From UMGS172 sp964424555 (lineage in GTDB: Bacteria; Bacillota; Clostridia; Oscillospirales; Acutalibacteraceae): DNA of 64,000 nt. A program made the position numbers and the translations under genes. Shown here piece by piece: positions 57,091 through 64,000 of the stretch (positions are counted from its first letter, which is position 1; every line of letters begins with the position of its first letter). Where the stretch lies: NCBI GenBank assembly GCA_964424555.1, contig CAYRIX010000002.1, positions 1-64,000 on the forward strand, written 5' to 3'. The notes under the pieces were generated by a model. It saw nothing but the letters and a program-made list of their open reading frames with translations, searched no databases and was not told the origin of the DNA.

Positions 57091-58215
57091 TTATTTTTGA
57101 TCAACAAAAACCTTTTTAATGGCTTCAAGATATCCGTAGCCGTAAAGGTCATCGGGCAGAAGATAGCTCGACTCGGTCCACTCGTTCCACGAATTTACCG
57201 TGATGAGCGGTGCAGGCAGCTCATGCGTATCGACAAACTCTTTGGCGGCACGAAAAGCCTTTTCAACATTTTCGGGCGTGTTGTTTGTGCAGATCCAGCC
57301 CTTAAAATCGGTATGTCGGGGGCTGTTATCCCAACCGACCGAAACATGCGGAAAATACGGCGCACCATAATCATTATAAAGCCTTTCCCAATTACACTTG
57401 ACATCTTTGAAAGCCTCGGTATAATCACGGTTCATATTGGTCATATGTACAAACTGATAGCTTGCAATGCTGTCATAGCCTAAGGTGCTTATTATATCCT
57501 TAAGACCGAACTTGAGCTCGCTACCGTCAACACCCGATGCATTGACGGTATTACTACCTTGCGGACAGTATTGCAGGTGAAGTCCCTCAAAACCTGCCTC
57601 CACGGTCTCATCACGCAACCAATCCAATGCGGCTCGGGCATTTTCGAGACCGCCCAAACCGTTTACAAAAGCAGGGGTGTCGTAAATCATCAAAACAGGC
57701 TTGCCGTCAATTTTATAATAGCTTGGATGTCCAAAGTATTTATCTATCCAACGACGGCCGATCTTTTTAAACTGCTCAAAGCTCACACTGCCCTGCCAAA
57801 TTACCGTCTTACCGTATTCCGATGAAGCAAGTGACTTGCACCACAGATGATTTGCGTCATGGTTTGCCCACATAACGTAGAACTTCATTTTGTCTACATT
57901 CTTGGCCTTTAAAAAACCATCGTTAAGGCACTGTTCCAAAAACGGGCGGTCGTCATACCAATACCAGTCATAAATAAATACATTAACACCGTGCTTTACT
58001 GCAAGGTCAATCTGTTGCTCCATCGCCTCGGGGTCGGCCTCGTCCTGAAAACCGAGCAACGGCTTTCTGGGCCAGTTGTGTCCATCCCTTACAGCCTTGG
58101 CATCCCGTACGGTCTGCCATTCGCCCATGCCCTCGGGCCAAAATATACGTGTGCGTGGCTCCTTGCCCGTATATGCAGGCCAGATAAATGCCGCTATATC
58201 ATATTGCTTTCTCAA
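57091..58215 (-). CDS. GH99/WbsX-like protein
   Basis: 374 residues, no signal peptide. N-terminal IAAFIWPAYTG and FWPEGMGEWQTVRDA, then a TIM-barrel segment AVKHGVNVFIYDWYWYDDRPFLEQCLNDGF, and near the C-terminus LITVNSWNEWTESSYLLPDD. This is the pattern of the GH99-like/WbsX family, which includes endo-acting mannosidases and proteins linked to polysaccharide synthesis. Cytoplasmic location favours processing of imported or nascent glycans; inference. It starts with TTG 58215, six bases after AGAGGTAATC; no in-frame ATG is nearby. It is transcribed alone. Confidence 0.82.
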   Translation of the reverse strand: MRKQYDIAAFIWPAYTGKEPRTRIFWPEGMGEWQTVRDAKAVRDGHNWPRKPLLGFQDEADPEAMEQQIDLAVKHGVNVFIYDWYWYDDRPFLEQCLNDGFLKAKNVDKMKFYVMWANHDANHLWCKSLASSEYGKTVIWQGSVSFEQFKKIGRRWIDKYFGHPSYYKIDGKPVLMIYDTPAFVNGLGGLENARAALDWLRDETVEAGFEGLHLQYCPQGSNTVNASGVDGSELKFGLKDIISTLGYDSIASYQFVHMTNMNRDYTEAFKDVKCNWERLYNDYGAPYFPHVSVGWDNSPRHTDFKGWICTNNTPENVEKAFRAAKEFVDTHELPAPLITVNSWNEWTESSYLLPDDLYGYGYLEAIKKVFVDQK

Positions 58216-58244
58216 TCAGATTACCTCTTTTTTACTTTTTTAAA

Positions 58245-58273
58245 ATTATACCTTGGAATTCCACAAAAGTCAA
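58245..58273 (-). promoter_or_regulatory. Sigma-A promoter of the GH99-like gene
   Basis: TTGACT (58273-58268), 17 bp, consensus TATAAT (58250-58245) on the minus strand. The spacer contains GGAATTCC, a perfect 8-bp palindrome. Confidence 0.88.
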
Positions 58274-58334
58274 CACAAATATAACAAAAACCTCAATTTG
58301 TATTGCCTTTTATTTAAAATTTTGAAAAAATATA

Positions 58335-58372
58335 GATAAAGCAGTGGAGAGTCGAACCTGAATCTCCACTGC
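58335..58372 (-). terminator. Terminator of galM
   Basis: Stem GCAGTGGAGA/TCTCCACTGC followed by TTTATCTATATTTTTT on the minus strand. Confidence 0.82.
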
Positions 58373-58382
58373 TTAAAACTCA

Positions 58383-59420
58383 TTATTTTACAGTCAACTT
58401 ATATGCCGTGGTACGACGGTAGATCTCGGCCTTTTTAAGCACAGGCGACGGGAAATGTGCAAACGAGGTCGCATTGGGATAGCCTTGGGTCTCAAGACAT
58501 ATAGCACCGTGGCGCTGATACTCAACATCATATTTTCCCTTTAACGGTTTCATACCGTTGCCTGCATAGATTTGGCAACCCGGCTGATCGGTGTAGCAGA
58601 CCATCTCAATACCGGTTTTATCGCTGTAAAGACGTGCAAACTCACGGTATCCCTTGCCGTCAAGGATAAAGTTGTGGTCGATACCGTTGACTAACTTGGC
58701 AGGAGCATAATCTGAGTTTATTACCTCGCCCAAATTTTTACCCTGTCTGAAATCAAACGGTGTTCCGCGGACTGCCAAAATATTACCGTTAGCAAGGCAC
58801 TTGTCATCGGTCTCGCAGAAGGCCGAAGCCGACATCTGCAGTGTGTGGTTAAGGATGGTCTCGGGCTTGTCAGCACCGTTCAGGTTGAAATAGGTGTGGT
58901 TGGTGAGATTCAACACAGTATCAGCATCACTGATTGCGTAATAATCCAGCACCAAGGTACCGTCAAGCTTCAAGGAATAGGTTATCTGCATATCAAGGTT
59001 GCCGGGGTAACCCTCGTCACCGTCACGGCTGAGCAAGCTGAACTCAATAGTGTGATTGTTTATATCACGCACATTAAAGAAACGGTGGCTAAAGCCTACA
59101 TTTCCGCCGTGCAGATGGTTAGGGCCGTTATTGGTGGCAAGCGTGTACTCCTTGCCGTTTAAAGTGAATTTTCCGCCCTCGATACGGTTTCCGAAACGGC
59201 CGATAGTGGCACCCATATAACCGATCTTTCCTGTATAAGGCTCAACACTGTCGAAGCCTAATACAACGTCGGTATTATTTCCGTCACGGTCAGGACCGCA
59301 GAATTTTACCAAGGTTGCGCCAAAATCGGTGACATAGGCTGTGTACTTGCCTCTTTTAAGCTTGTACAGCTTAGCCTCACGTCCGTCAGGGGTAATGCCG
59401 AATGATGTTGATTTGATCAT
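58383..59420 (-). CDS. galM: Aldose 1-epimerase (galactose mutarotase)
   Basis: 345 residues, cytoplasmic. Interconverts anomers of glucose and galactose. Conserved GATIGRFGNRIEGGKFTLNGKEY (substrate-binding Arg), TLATNNGPNHLHGG (catalytic His), LTNHTYFNLNG (second His) and CLETQGYPNATSF near the C-terminus with the catalytic Glu. ATG 59420 follows AAAGGTGGTTAATTT. It follows tatD by 58 bp with a repeat remnant in the gap and may be part of the metG-tatD transcript. Confidence 0.95.
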   Translation of the reverse strand: MIKSTSFGITPDGREAKLYKLKRGKYTAYVTDFGATLVKFCGPDRDGNNTDVVLGFDSVEPYTGKIGYMGATIGRFGNRIEGGKFTLNGKEYTLATNNGPNHLHGGNVGFSHRFFNVRDINNHTIEFSLLSRDGDEGYPGNLDMQITYSLKLDGTLVLDYYAISDADTVLNLTNHTYFNLNGADKPETILNHTLQMSASAFCETDDKCLANGNILAVRGTPFDFRQGKNLGEVINSDYAPAKLVNGIDHNFILDGKGYREFARLYSDKTGIEMVCYTDQPGCQIYAGNGMKPLKGKYDVEYQRHGAICLETQGYPNATSFAHFPSPVLKKAEIYRRTTAYKLTVK

Positions 59421-59448
59421 AAATTAACCACCTTTTATATTACACCGT

Positions 59449-59477
59449 AGGAACGACACCCTCGCCGTCCCGAGCGG
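59449..59477. repeat. Degenerate palindromic repeat remnant
   Basis: GTAGGAACGACACCCTCGCC followed by GTCCCG reads as a decayed copy of GC-rich repeats with GTAGGGGACGAC arms. The inverted arms are imperfect. It lies between tatD and galM. Confidence 0.45.
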
Positions 59478-59478
59478 T

Positions 59479-60279
59479 TTATTTTATTGAAAACAACTGT
59501 TTCGCATTTTCCGAGGTAACCTTCAGCACCTCATTAACGCTGATATTTTTTATTTCTGCAACCTTCATTGCAGTGTAATAGATATATGCCGAATGACAGG
59601 TCTTACCACGGTAGGGCACAGGTGACAGATACGGCGCATCGGTCTCAAGCAGTATACTTTCGAGCGGTATTGCCTGAACCGTTTCGACCAGCTTACGTGC
59701 GTTATTGAACGTAATCACGCCGCCGACACCGATATGCATTCCGAGCTTTATAAGCTCTAACGCCATCTCACGGCTGCCCGAAAAGCAGTGCAGACTGCCC
59801 TTAGGTTTTACCTTACGGATAATTTCCAGAGTATCGCCGTGAGCATCACGATCATGGACGATGACGGGCAACCCCAATTCGTTCGCCAATTCAAGCTGGC
59901 GGCGAAATACCGCCTTTTGCTGCTCCTTACGATCGGCAGAGTAATGATAGTCCAAGCCTATCTCTCCTATCGCCACTACCTTTGGTCGTTTGACGAGCTC
60001 CGAAAGCCTTACTTCATCAAGTTCGAGCCCTTGGGTCTCGACCAGCTCGGGATGGATACCTACCGCCGTATAACAAAAGCTGTAGGCATCGGACATCCTC
60101 AAACAGTTTTCAGCAGAAAATCCGAGGTCGGTCGAATTATTGATAATATATCCTACGCCGTGTCCCGACAAAGTATTCAGCAACTCATCACGGTCAGCAT
60201 CAAAGCGCTCGTCGTCATAATGCGCATGCGTGTCGAAAATACTGTGAGGCGGTGCAAAAAACTCCTGCTCCAGTTCCAT
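59479..60279 (-). CDS. tatD: TatD-family metal-dependent hydrolase
   Basis: 266 residues. Metal-dependent TIM-barrel DNase/hydrolase motifs: FDTHAHYDDERFD at residue 16, IGEIGLDYHYSADRKEQQKAVFRRQLELA, VIVHDRDAHGDTLEII, SLHCFSGSREMA and LLETDAPYLSP. Known members are 3'-5' exonucleases active in DNA repair and quality control. The start shares its last base with the metG stop, the common metG-tatD coupling of Firmicutes. Confidence 0.93.
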   Translation of the reverse strand: MELEQEFFAPPHSIFDTHAHYDDERFDADRDELLNTLSGHGVGYIINNSTDLGFSAENCLRMSDAYSFCYTAVGIHPELVETQGLELDEVRLSELVKRPKVVAIGEIGLDYHYSADRKEQQKAVFRRQLELANELGLPVIVHDRDAHGDTLEIIRKVKPKGSLHCFSGSREMALELIKLGMHIGVGGVITFNNARKLVETVQAIPLESILLETDAPYLSPVPYRGKTCHSAYIYYTAMKVAEIKNISVNEVLKVTSENAKQLFSIK

Positions 60280-62216
60280 TATCTTACCTTGGCACCTGCA
60301 GGAACACCGTCGAGGAATACCACCTTGACATCGTCCCCGCCTGCATCGGCAGCAAGTATCATTCCTTGGGACTCAACACCGCAAAGCACAGCCGGCTTAA
60401 GGTTTGCGACACAGATGACTGTCTTGCCGACAAGCTCGTCGGGAGTGTACCACTTGGCAATACCCGATGCGACAATTCTTTCCTTACCGCTACCGTCATC
60501 CAAGGTGAGCTTCAAGAGCTTCTTGGCCTTTTTGATGGGCTCGCAATTAACGATTTTGCAGGCACGAAGATCAATCTTCATAAACTCGTCAAAGGTGATT
60601 TCATCAAGGAAGGCAATGCCCTCTGCTTTTTCAGCCTCAACTTCGGCGGCTTTTACGGCGGCCTCTTGCTCAGCTGCCAACTCGGCCAATACCTTTTCAG
60701 TATCAAGACGGGCGAACAACGGTTGACCCTCACCTACGGTGTAGGAGTCAACTGCACCAAACTCCAAAGCATCGCAATCGCACTTGATCTGTGCGATGAT
60801 CTTGTCAGAGCTTTCAGGGCAGATGGGTGCGATCAACTGAGCAAGAATGCGAATGCCCTCAAGCAGGTTGTACATAACAGCCGAGAGACGATCCTTTTTA
60901 TCCTCGTCCTTGGCCAAAGCCCAAGGCATTGTCTCATCAATATACTTATTGCAACGGCGTGCGAGATTCATAACGGTCTCGCAAGCATCGGCGTTGCGGT
61001 AAACATCCATTAGCTGATCGTACTTCTTGACCGTTTCAAGAGCTACATTGCGAAGATCGGTGTCGAACTCGTCAAAATCGGCGTTAGGCTTAGAAACAGT
61101 ACCGCCGAAATACTTATTAGTCATGGCGATGGTACGGTTGACAAGGTTGCCCAAGGTGTTGGCAAGGTCGGTGTTATACTTATTCATAAAGTTCTCGTAG
61201 GTGATAACACCATCCTGAGCAAAGGGCATCTCGGAAAGCAGATAGTAACGGACAGCATCGGTACCGAAACGCTTGACCATATCATCGGCATAGATAACAT
61301 TGCCCTTAGATTTGCTCATCTTGTCGTCGCCCGACAAAAGCCACGGATGACCCAAAACCTGCTTCGGCAACGGCTCACCCAATGCCATAAGAATTATGGG
61401 CCAATAAATGGTGTGAAAACGGACAATGTCCTTACCGATAACATGCAAATCGGCAGGCCAGTATTTCTTGTAATCGTCAGAACTGCCGTCGGGATTGTAG
61501 CCAACACCCGTGATATAGTTGGTCAACGCATCAAGCCAGACATATATAACATGCTTGTCGTCAAAATCAACGGGGATACCCCATTTGAACGAGGTACGGG
61601 ATACGCAAAGGTCGGAAAGACCGGGCTTGATGAAGTTATTTACCATTTCGGCTTTACGGGATGCAGGAGTGAAGAAGTCGGGATTGCTCTCGTAATACTC
61701 AACAAGGCGGTCCTGATACTTGGAAAGCTTTAAGAAATATGCCTCTTCCTTGGAATCGATACAGTCACGGCCGCAATCGGGGCACTTGCCGTCGACCAAC
61801 TGTGAGGATGTGAAGAACGACTCACAAGGTACACAGTATTTACCCTCGTATTCGCTCTTATAGATGTCGCCCTGCTCATAGAGCTTTTTGAATATCTTTT
61901 TGACGGCATCCTCGTGGTCGGCATCGGTGGTACGGATGAAACGGTCATAGGTGACATTAAGACAATCCCAGACTGACTTTATCTCACCTGCGACATTGTC
62001 AACAAGCTGTTTTGGGGTGAGACCCATTCCTTTTGCGTTTTCTTCGATCTTCTGTCCATGCTCGTCAGAGCCTGTGAGGAAACGGACGTCAAAGCCCTTT
62101 TTCCTCTTATATCTTGCTATCATATCGGCCAGCACGATATCATAAGAATTGCCGATATGCGGCTTCTTTGAGGCATAAGCGATAGCTGTTGTAATGTAAA
62201 ATTTCTGTTTGTCCAT
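60279..62216 (-). CDS. metG: Methionyl-tRNA synthetase with C-terminal tRNA-binding domain
   Basis: 645 residues. Class I synthetase: ITTAIAYASKKPHIGNSYD with the HIGN variant of HIGH, a zinc-type insert CVPCESFFTS and CPDCGRDC, VYVWLDALTNYITGVGY, and KMSKSKGN near residue 300. The anticodon-binding helical domain and a C-terminal EMAP/Trbp111-like domain (FDEFMKIDLRACKIVNCEPIKKAKKLLKL, about 540-645) follow. ATG 62216 follows GGAAGGTAACTAGCT. Confidence 0.97.
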   Translation of the reverse strand: MDKQKFYITTAIAYASKKPHIGNSYDIVLADMIARYKRKKGFDVRFLTGSDEHGQKIEENAKGMGLTPKQLVDNVAGEIKSVWDCLNVTYDRFIRTTDADHEDAVKKIFKKLYEQGDIYKSEYEGKYCVPCESFFTSSQLVDGKCPDCGRDCIDSKEEAYFLKLSKYQDRLVEYYESNPDFFTPASRKAEMVNNFIKPGLSDLCVSRTSFKWGIPVDFDDKHVIYVWLDALTNYITGVGYNPDGSSDDYKKYWPADLHVIGKDIVRFHTIYWPIILMALGEPLPKQVLGHPWLLSGDDKMSKSKGNVIYADDMVKRFGTDAVRYYLLSEMPFAQDGVITYENFMNKYNTDLANTLGNLVNRTIAMTNKYFGGTVSKPNADFDEFDTDLRNVALETVKKYDQLMDVYRNADACETVMNLARRCNKYIDETMPWALAKDEDKKDRLSAVMYNLLEGIRILAQLIAPICPESSDKIIAQIKCDCDALEFGAVDSYTVGEGQPLFARLDTEKVLAELAAEQEAAVKAAEVEAEKAEGIAFLDEITFDEFMKIDLRACKIVNCEPIKKAKKLLKLTLDDGSGKERIVASGIAKWYTPDELVGKTVICVANLKPAVLCGVESQGMILAADAGGDDVKVVFLDGVPAGAKVR

Positions 62217-62294
62217 AGCTAGTTACCTTCCTTTACACTAATGATGTGTTTGAATTTTCATGCACCGAATGAAAGCACATAAATTTATATTTTA

Positions 62295-62323
62295 TTTTAC
62301 CACAATTACCCTATTTTTACAAG
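62295..62323 (-). promoter_or_regulatory. Sigma-A promoter of metG
   Basis: TTGTAA (62323-62318), 17 bp ending TGTGG, TAAAAT (62300-62295) on the minus strand. The leader to the ATG is about 70 bases, too short for a T-box. Confidence 0.72.
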
Positions 62324-62342
62324 TGAAAACATCAGAAAAGAC

Positions 62343-62379
62343 AAAAAACACAAGACCGCAAGAACGGTTTTGTGTTTTT
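62343..62379 (-). terminator. Terminator of the sialidase-like gene
   Basis: AAACACAAGACCG pairs with CGGTTTTGTGTTT (one mismatch), followed by a T run on the minus strand. Confidence 0.85.
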
Positions 62380-62384
62380 ATACC

Positions 62385-64000
62385 CTATATTTGCTTTTCC
62401 ATGGACTTTATGTAAGCACCCTTGGAGTCGCCGTCACACGCACATTGGAGCATGAGATACGATATTCCCGTCGGGCATTCTTGGGTCATTTTTACGTCAA
62501 ACAGTACGGCATCTTCAAAATACACCCTTGCAAGCTCTTTGTCAATATCGTACTCGACCGAAAGCTTGGCCATATCGCTTCCTATATCCTTTGTACTAAC
62601 CTCAAAGCAAAGCGGTGATTGTACGCCGGCGTATTCGTCACAAGGGTTATACCAACGGTCGGTCAGTATAAAGCGGATGCTCTTTTCAATAAGCTTGAGC
62701 TGTACCTTAACCGTTCCCTTTCTTGACATTGGGAAATTCCATACAACACCCTCAATATCATACATCAAACGCTCGTCACGGTGCTTTGAAACAAGCAGCA
62801 TCTCACCGTAGCCGCCGTCAGGATCAGGCATTAAAACAGCACCGTGGGTGCGGTTCCATGCACAGTGACCGTTGCCTGCAATATGAGCCGTATGTCCCGA
62901 AAGGCTTTTGACATAGACTTGGGTAGAAACCTTATTAAGACCTGTCAAAAAATCCTCTTTTGCAGACTGTTGATAAAGCCAGTCAATATCAAATATCACA
63001 AATCGGCGTGAAGCGACATTCTGTCCCACCGACACAAGCACCTTGTTAAAGGGCAGTTCAAAGGCCTGAAACTGGTGTACGCTTTTATCATTTGACGACC
63101 CGACACCGCCTCTGTAACGGAAGTCGGAATTATTCCGTATCTCGTTCAGTAATATTTCACGGTAACCTATCCAACTGTCACCGCCGTCATCCGATATTGC
63201 AGCATGTGCAGCATCACGGTTTGTGAAAGCATCCTCACCCGTGCCGTTTGCGACACCCTCACTGAACGGCTGCTGTGTCGTGTGATCGACCTCAGGCAGA
63301 GGCTTGGTATTGTTCCAAAATGTCACCACCCTGCCGTCCGACAGCCTTAATAAAAACGCTGTTGTGTTTGTGCCGTAAAAGGTCGACGGCACCGCCTCGG
63401 TCCAGCTTTCTCCACCATCACAAGAAAAGCTTTGGTAGAATTGGTCGGTAGGAGTGCGGATGATCATCATCATTTTATTCGGCGACAGCTCAACTGCATA
63501 CGGCTCCGAGCCGCTTCCCTTACACCAACGCAAGCCTTTATGGGGCGGCACAAGCTCGAACTCGGCATTAAGGCTTACCTCGCTTATGCTCCATGTGAGT
63601 CCGAAATCATCCGAGTAAAAGAAGGTTGGTGTACAGGTGCCCCACTTCTGAGCTGTTATCCACACACGGTCGGAAAATGAGGAACCCACAGGCAGGAACG
63701 AATCATAATAATCATCATCCGATATCTTTATCCACTGTGGGTCTGAATCATCAGGCCCGAGCTTTGACCTTAAGCACCAAAAGCCTTCGACTTTATGAGA
63801 ATATTTATCGGCAACACTCAGATACACGTCGGCCTGCTCTATATATGTACATGCATTCATGGCACCGTGAGAATACTTCGTTACCCACGATATTCCGCCG
63901 TCATGCGATGCCAGATACTGAGTAACCTCTTGGCTGATTGTTTTGCCGTGAAGTCTTTCGTAGGACCTTATCTCGCCGTCGGGCAATATGCAGACATCTC
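62385..64000 (-). CDS. Sialidase-like BNR-repeat protein (N-terminus cut by window edge)
   Basis: At least 538 codons; the frame stays open to the right edge with LPDGEIRSYERLHG near its visible start, so the TTG at 63986 is not the real start. Four Asp-box motifs are seen: SHDGGISWV, SDDFGLTWS, SCDGGESWT and SDDGGDSWI, the blades of a six-bladed sialidase-like propeller. After the propeller, a beta-sandwich from about residue 400 (VKVQLKLIEKSIRFILTD) resembles a lectin-like tail. I cannot see the complete Arg triad, so exo-sialidase, another exoglycosidase or a non-catalytic propeller remain possible. Membership of the sialidase superfamily is clear. Confidence 0.8.
   Translation of the reverse strand, partial: DVCILPDGEIRSYERLHGKTISQEVTQYLASHDGGISWVTKYSHGAMNACTYIEQADVYLSVADKYSHKVEGFWCLRSKLGPDDSDPQWIKISDDDYYDSFLPVGSSFSDRVWITAQKWGTCTPTFFYSDDFGLTWSISEVSLNAEFELVPPHKGLRWCKGSGSEPYAVELSPNKMMMIIRTPTDQFYQSFSCDGGESWTEAVPSTFYGTNTTAFLLRLSDGRVVTFWNNTKPLPEVDHTTQQPFSEGVANGTGEDAFTNRDAAHAAISDDGGDSWIGYREILLNEIRNNSDFRYRGGVGSSNDKSVHQFQAFELPFNKVLVSVGQNVASRRFVIFDIDWLYQQSAKEDFLTGLNKVSTQVYVKSLSGHTAHIAGNGHCAWNRTHGAVLMPDPDGGYGEMLLVSKHRDERLMYDIEGVVWNFPMSRKGTVKVQLKLIEKSIRFILTDRWYNPCDEYAGVQSPLCFEVSTKDIGSDMAKLSVEYDIDKELARVYFEDAVLFDVKMTQECPTGISYLMLQCACDGDSKGAYIKSMEKQI

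Noticed and set aside
58341..58372. Possible tRNA fragment: GGTTCGA within a GC stem, minus strand
   Set aside because: No acceptor, D or anticodon arms around it and the stem does not fit a T-arm; it is the galM terminator hairpin.
62217..62294. Possible T-box leader before metG
   Set aside because: No T-box sequence or specifier stem; the leader is about 70 bases.
1..64000. CRISPR arrays, integrases, transposases, prophage or toxin-antitoxin pairs
   Set aside because: No regularly spaced repeats and no recognisable genes of these classes were found on either strand.

Overview
The window looks like a chromosomal segment of a low-to-moderate GC Gram-positive anaerobe of the Clostridia, most likely an Oscillospiraceae/Ruminococcaceae gut bacterium. 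Reasons: a single-polypeptide pyruvate:ferredoxin oxidoreductase, the Gram-positive rimP-nusA-ylxR-ylxQ-infB-rbfA-nrnA-truB-ribF order, AGGAGG-type ribosome binding sites before most genes, sigma-A promoters with 17-bp spacers, an LTA-synthase-like enzyme, ABC sugar importers without their own ATPase, and small GC-rich palindromic intergenic repeats of the kind common in gut Clostridia. The assignment is inference from content. No rRNA, tRNA, CRISPR array, prophage, transposase or integrase gene was seen.

Layout. 1-12.2 kb (minus): a carbohydrate-uptake locus with two MalF/MalG-type permease pairs, a 1,065-residue fusion solute-binding protein, a beta-propeller/TPR/Yip1 membrane protein, a large GH-like lipoprotein (probably the DUF5696 family) and the start of a second solute-binding lipoprotein that leaves the window. 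12.5-13.7 kb: enolase. 13.9-19.5 kb (plus): an HprK/PEPCK-like P-loop protein, rlmB, a P-type-ATPase-like protein that has lost its catalytic motifs, and an O-antigen-ligase-like polymerase. 19.6-27.8 kb (minus): the translation/transcription-factor operon with a promoter and a terminator-like leader hairpin before rimP, and a multi-hairpin repeat between infB and rbfA. 27.9-32.0 kb (plus): DUF1836 regulator, NfeD-like protein, flotillin and two small membrane proteins. 32.0-33.7 kb: two tandem paralogous lipoproteins, each with a near-consensus promoter. 33.8-37.3 kb: nifJ. 37.5-42.7 kb (minus): aroF, ABC-F ATPase, HAD phosphatase, MATE exporter. 43.0-45.2 kb: LTA-synthase-like enzyme. 45.3-48.7 kb: secA and a DUF1643 gene. 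48.9-52.2 kb (plus): glyA, fructose-bisphosphate aldolase, and a sialate-O-acetylesterase-like gene. 52.3-55.5 kb (minus): citrate synthase, then ACT-domain and UPF0210 genes. 55.7-56.9 kb: two unrecognised small genes. 57.1-64.0 kb (minus): a GH99/WbsX-like protein, galM, tatD, metG, and a sialidase-like protein cut by the window edge.

Much of the window is core metabolism and translation. The accessory content most worth attention is the dual-importer locus, the degenerate P-type ATPase, the flotillin module and the scattered repeat elements. Together with the esterase, the GH99-like protein, galM and the sialidase-like protein, it suggests a glycan-scavenging life style. Most reverse-strand open frames inside the large genes (up to about 1,180 codons) are shadows and are not annotated.
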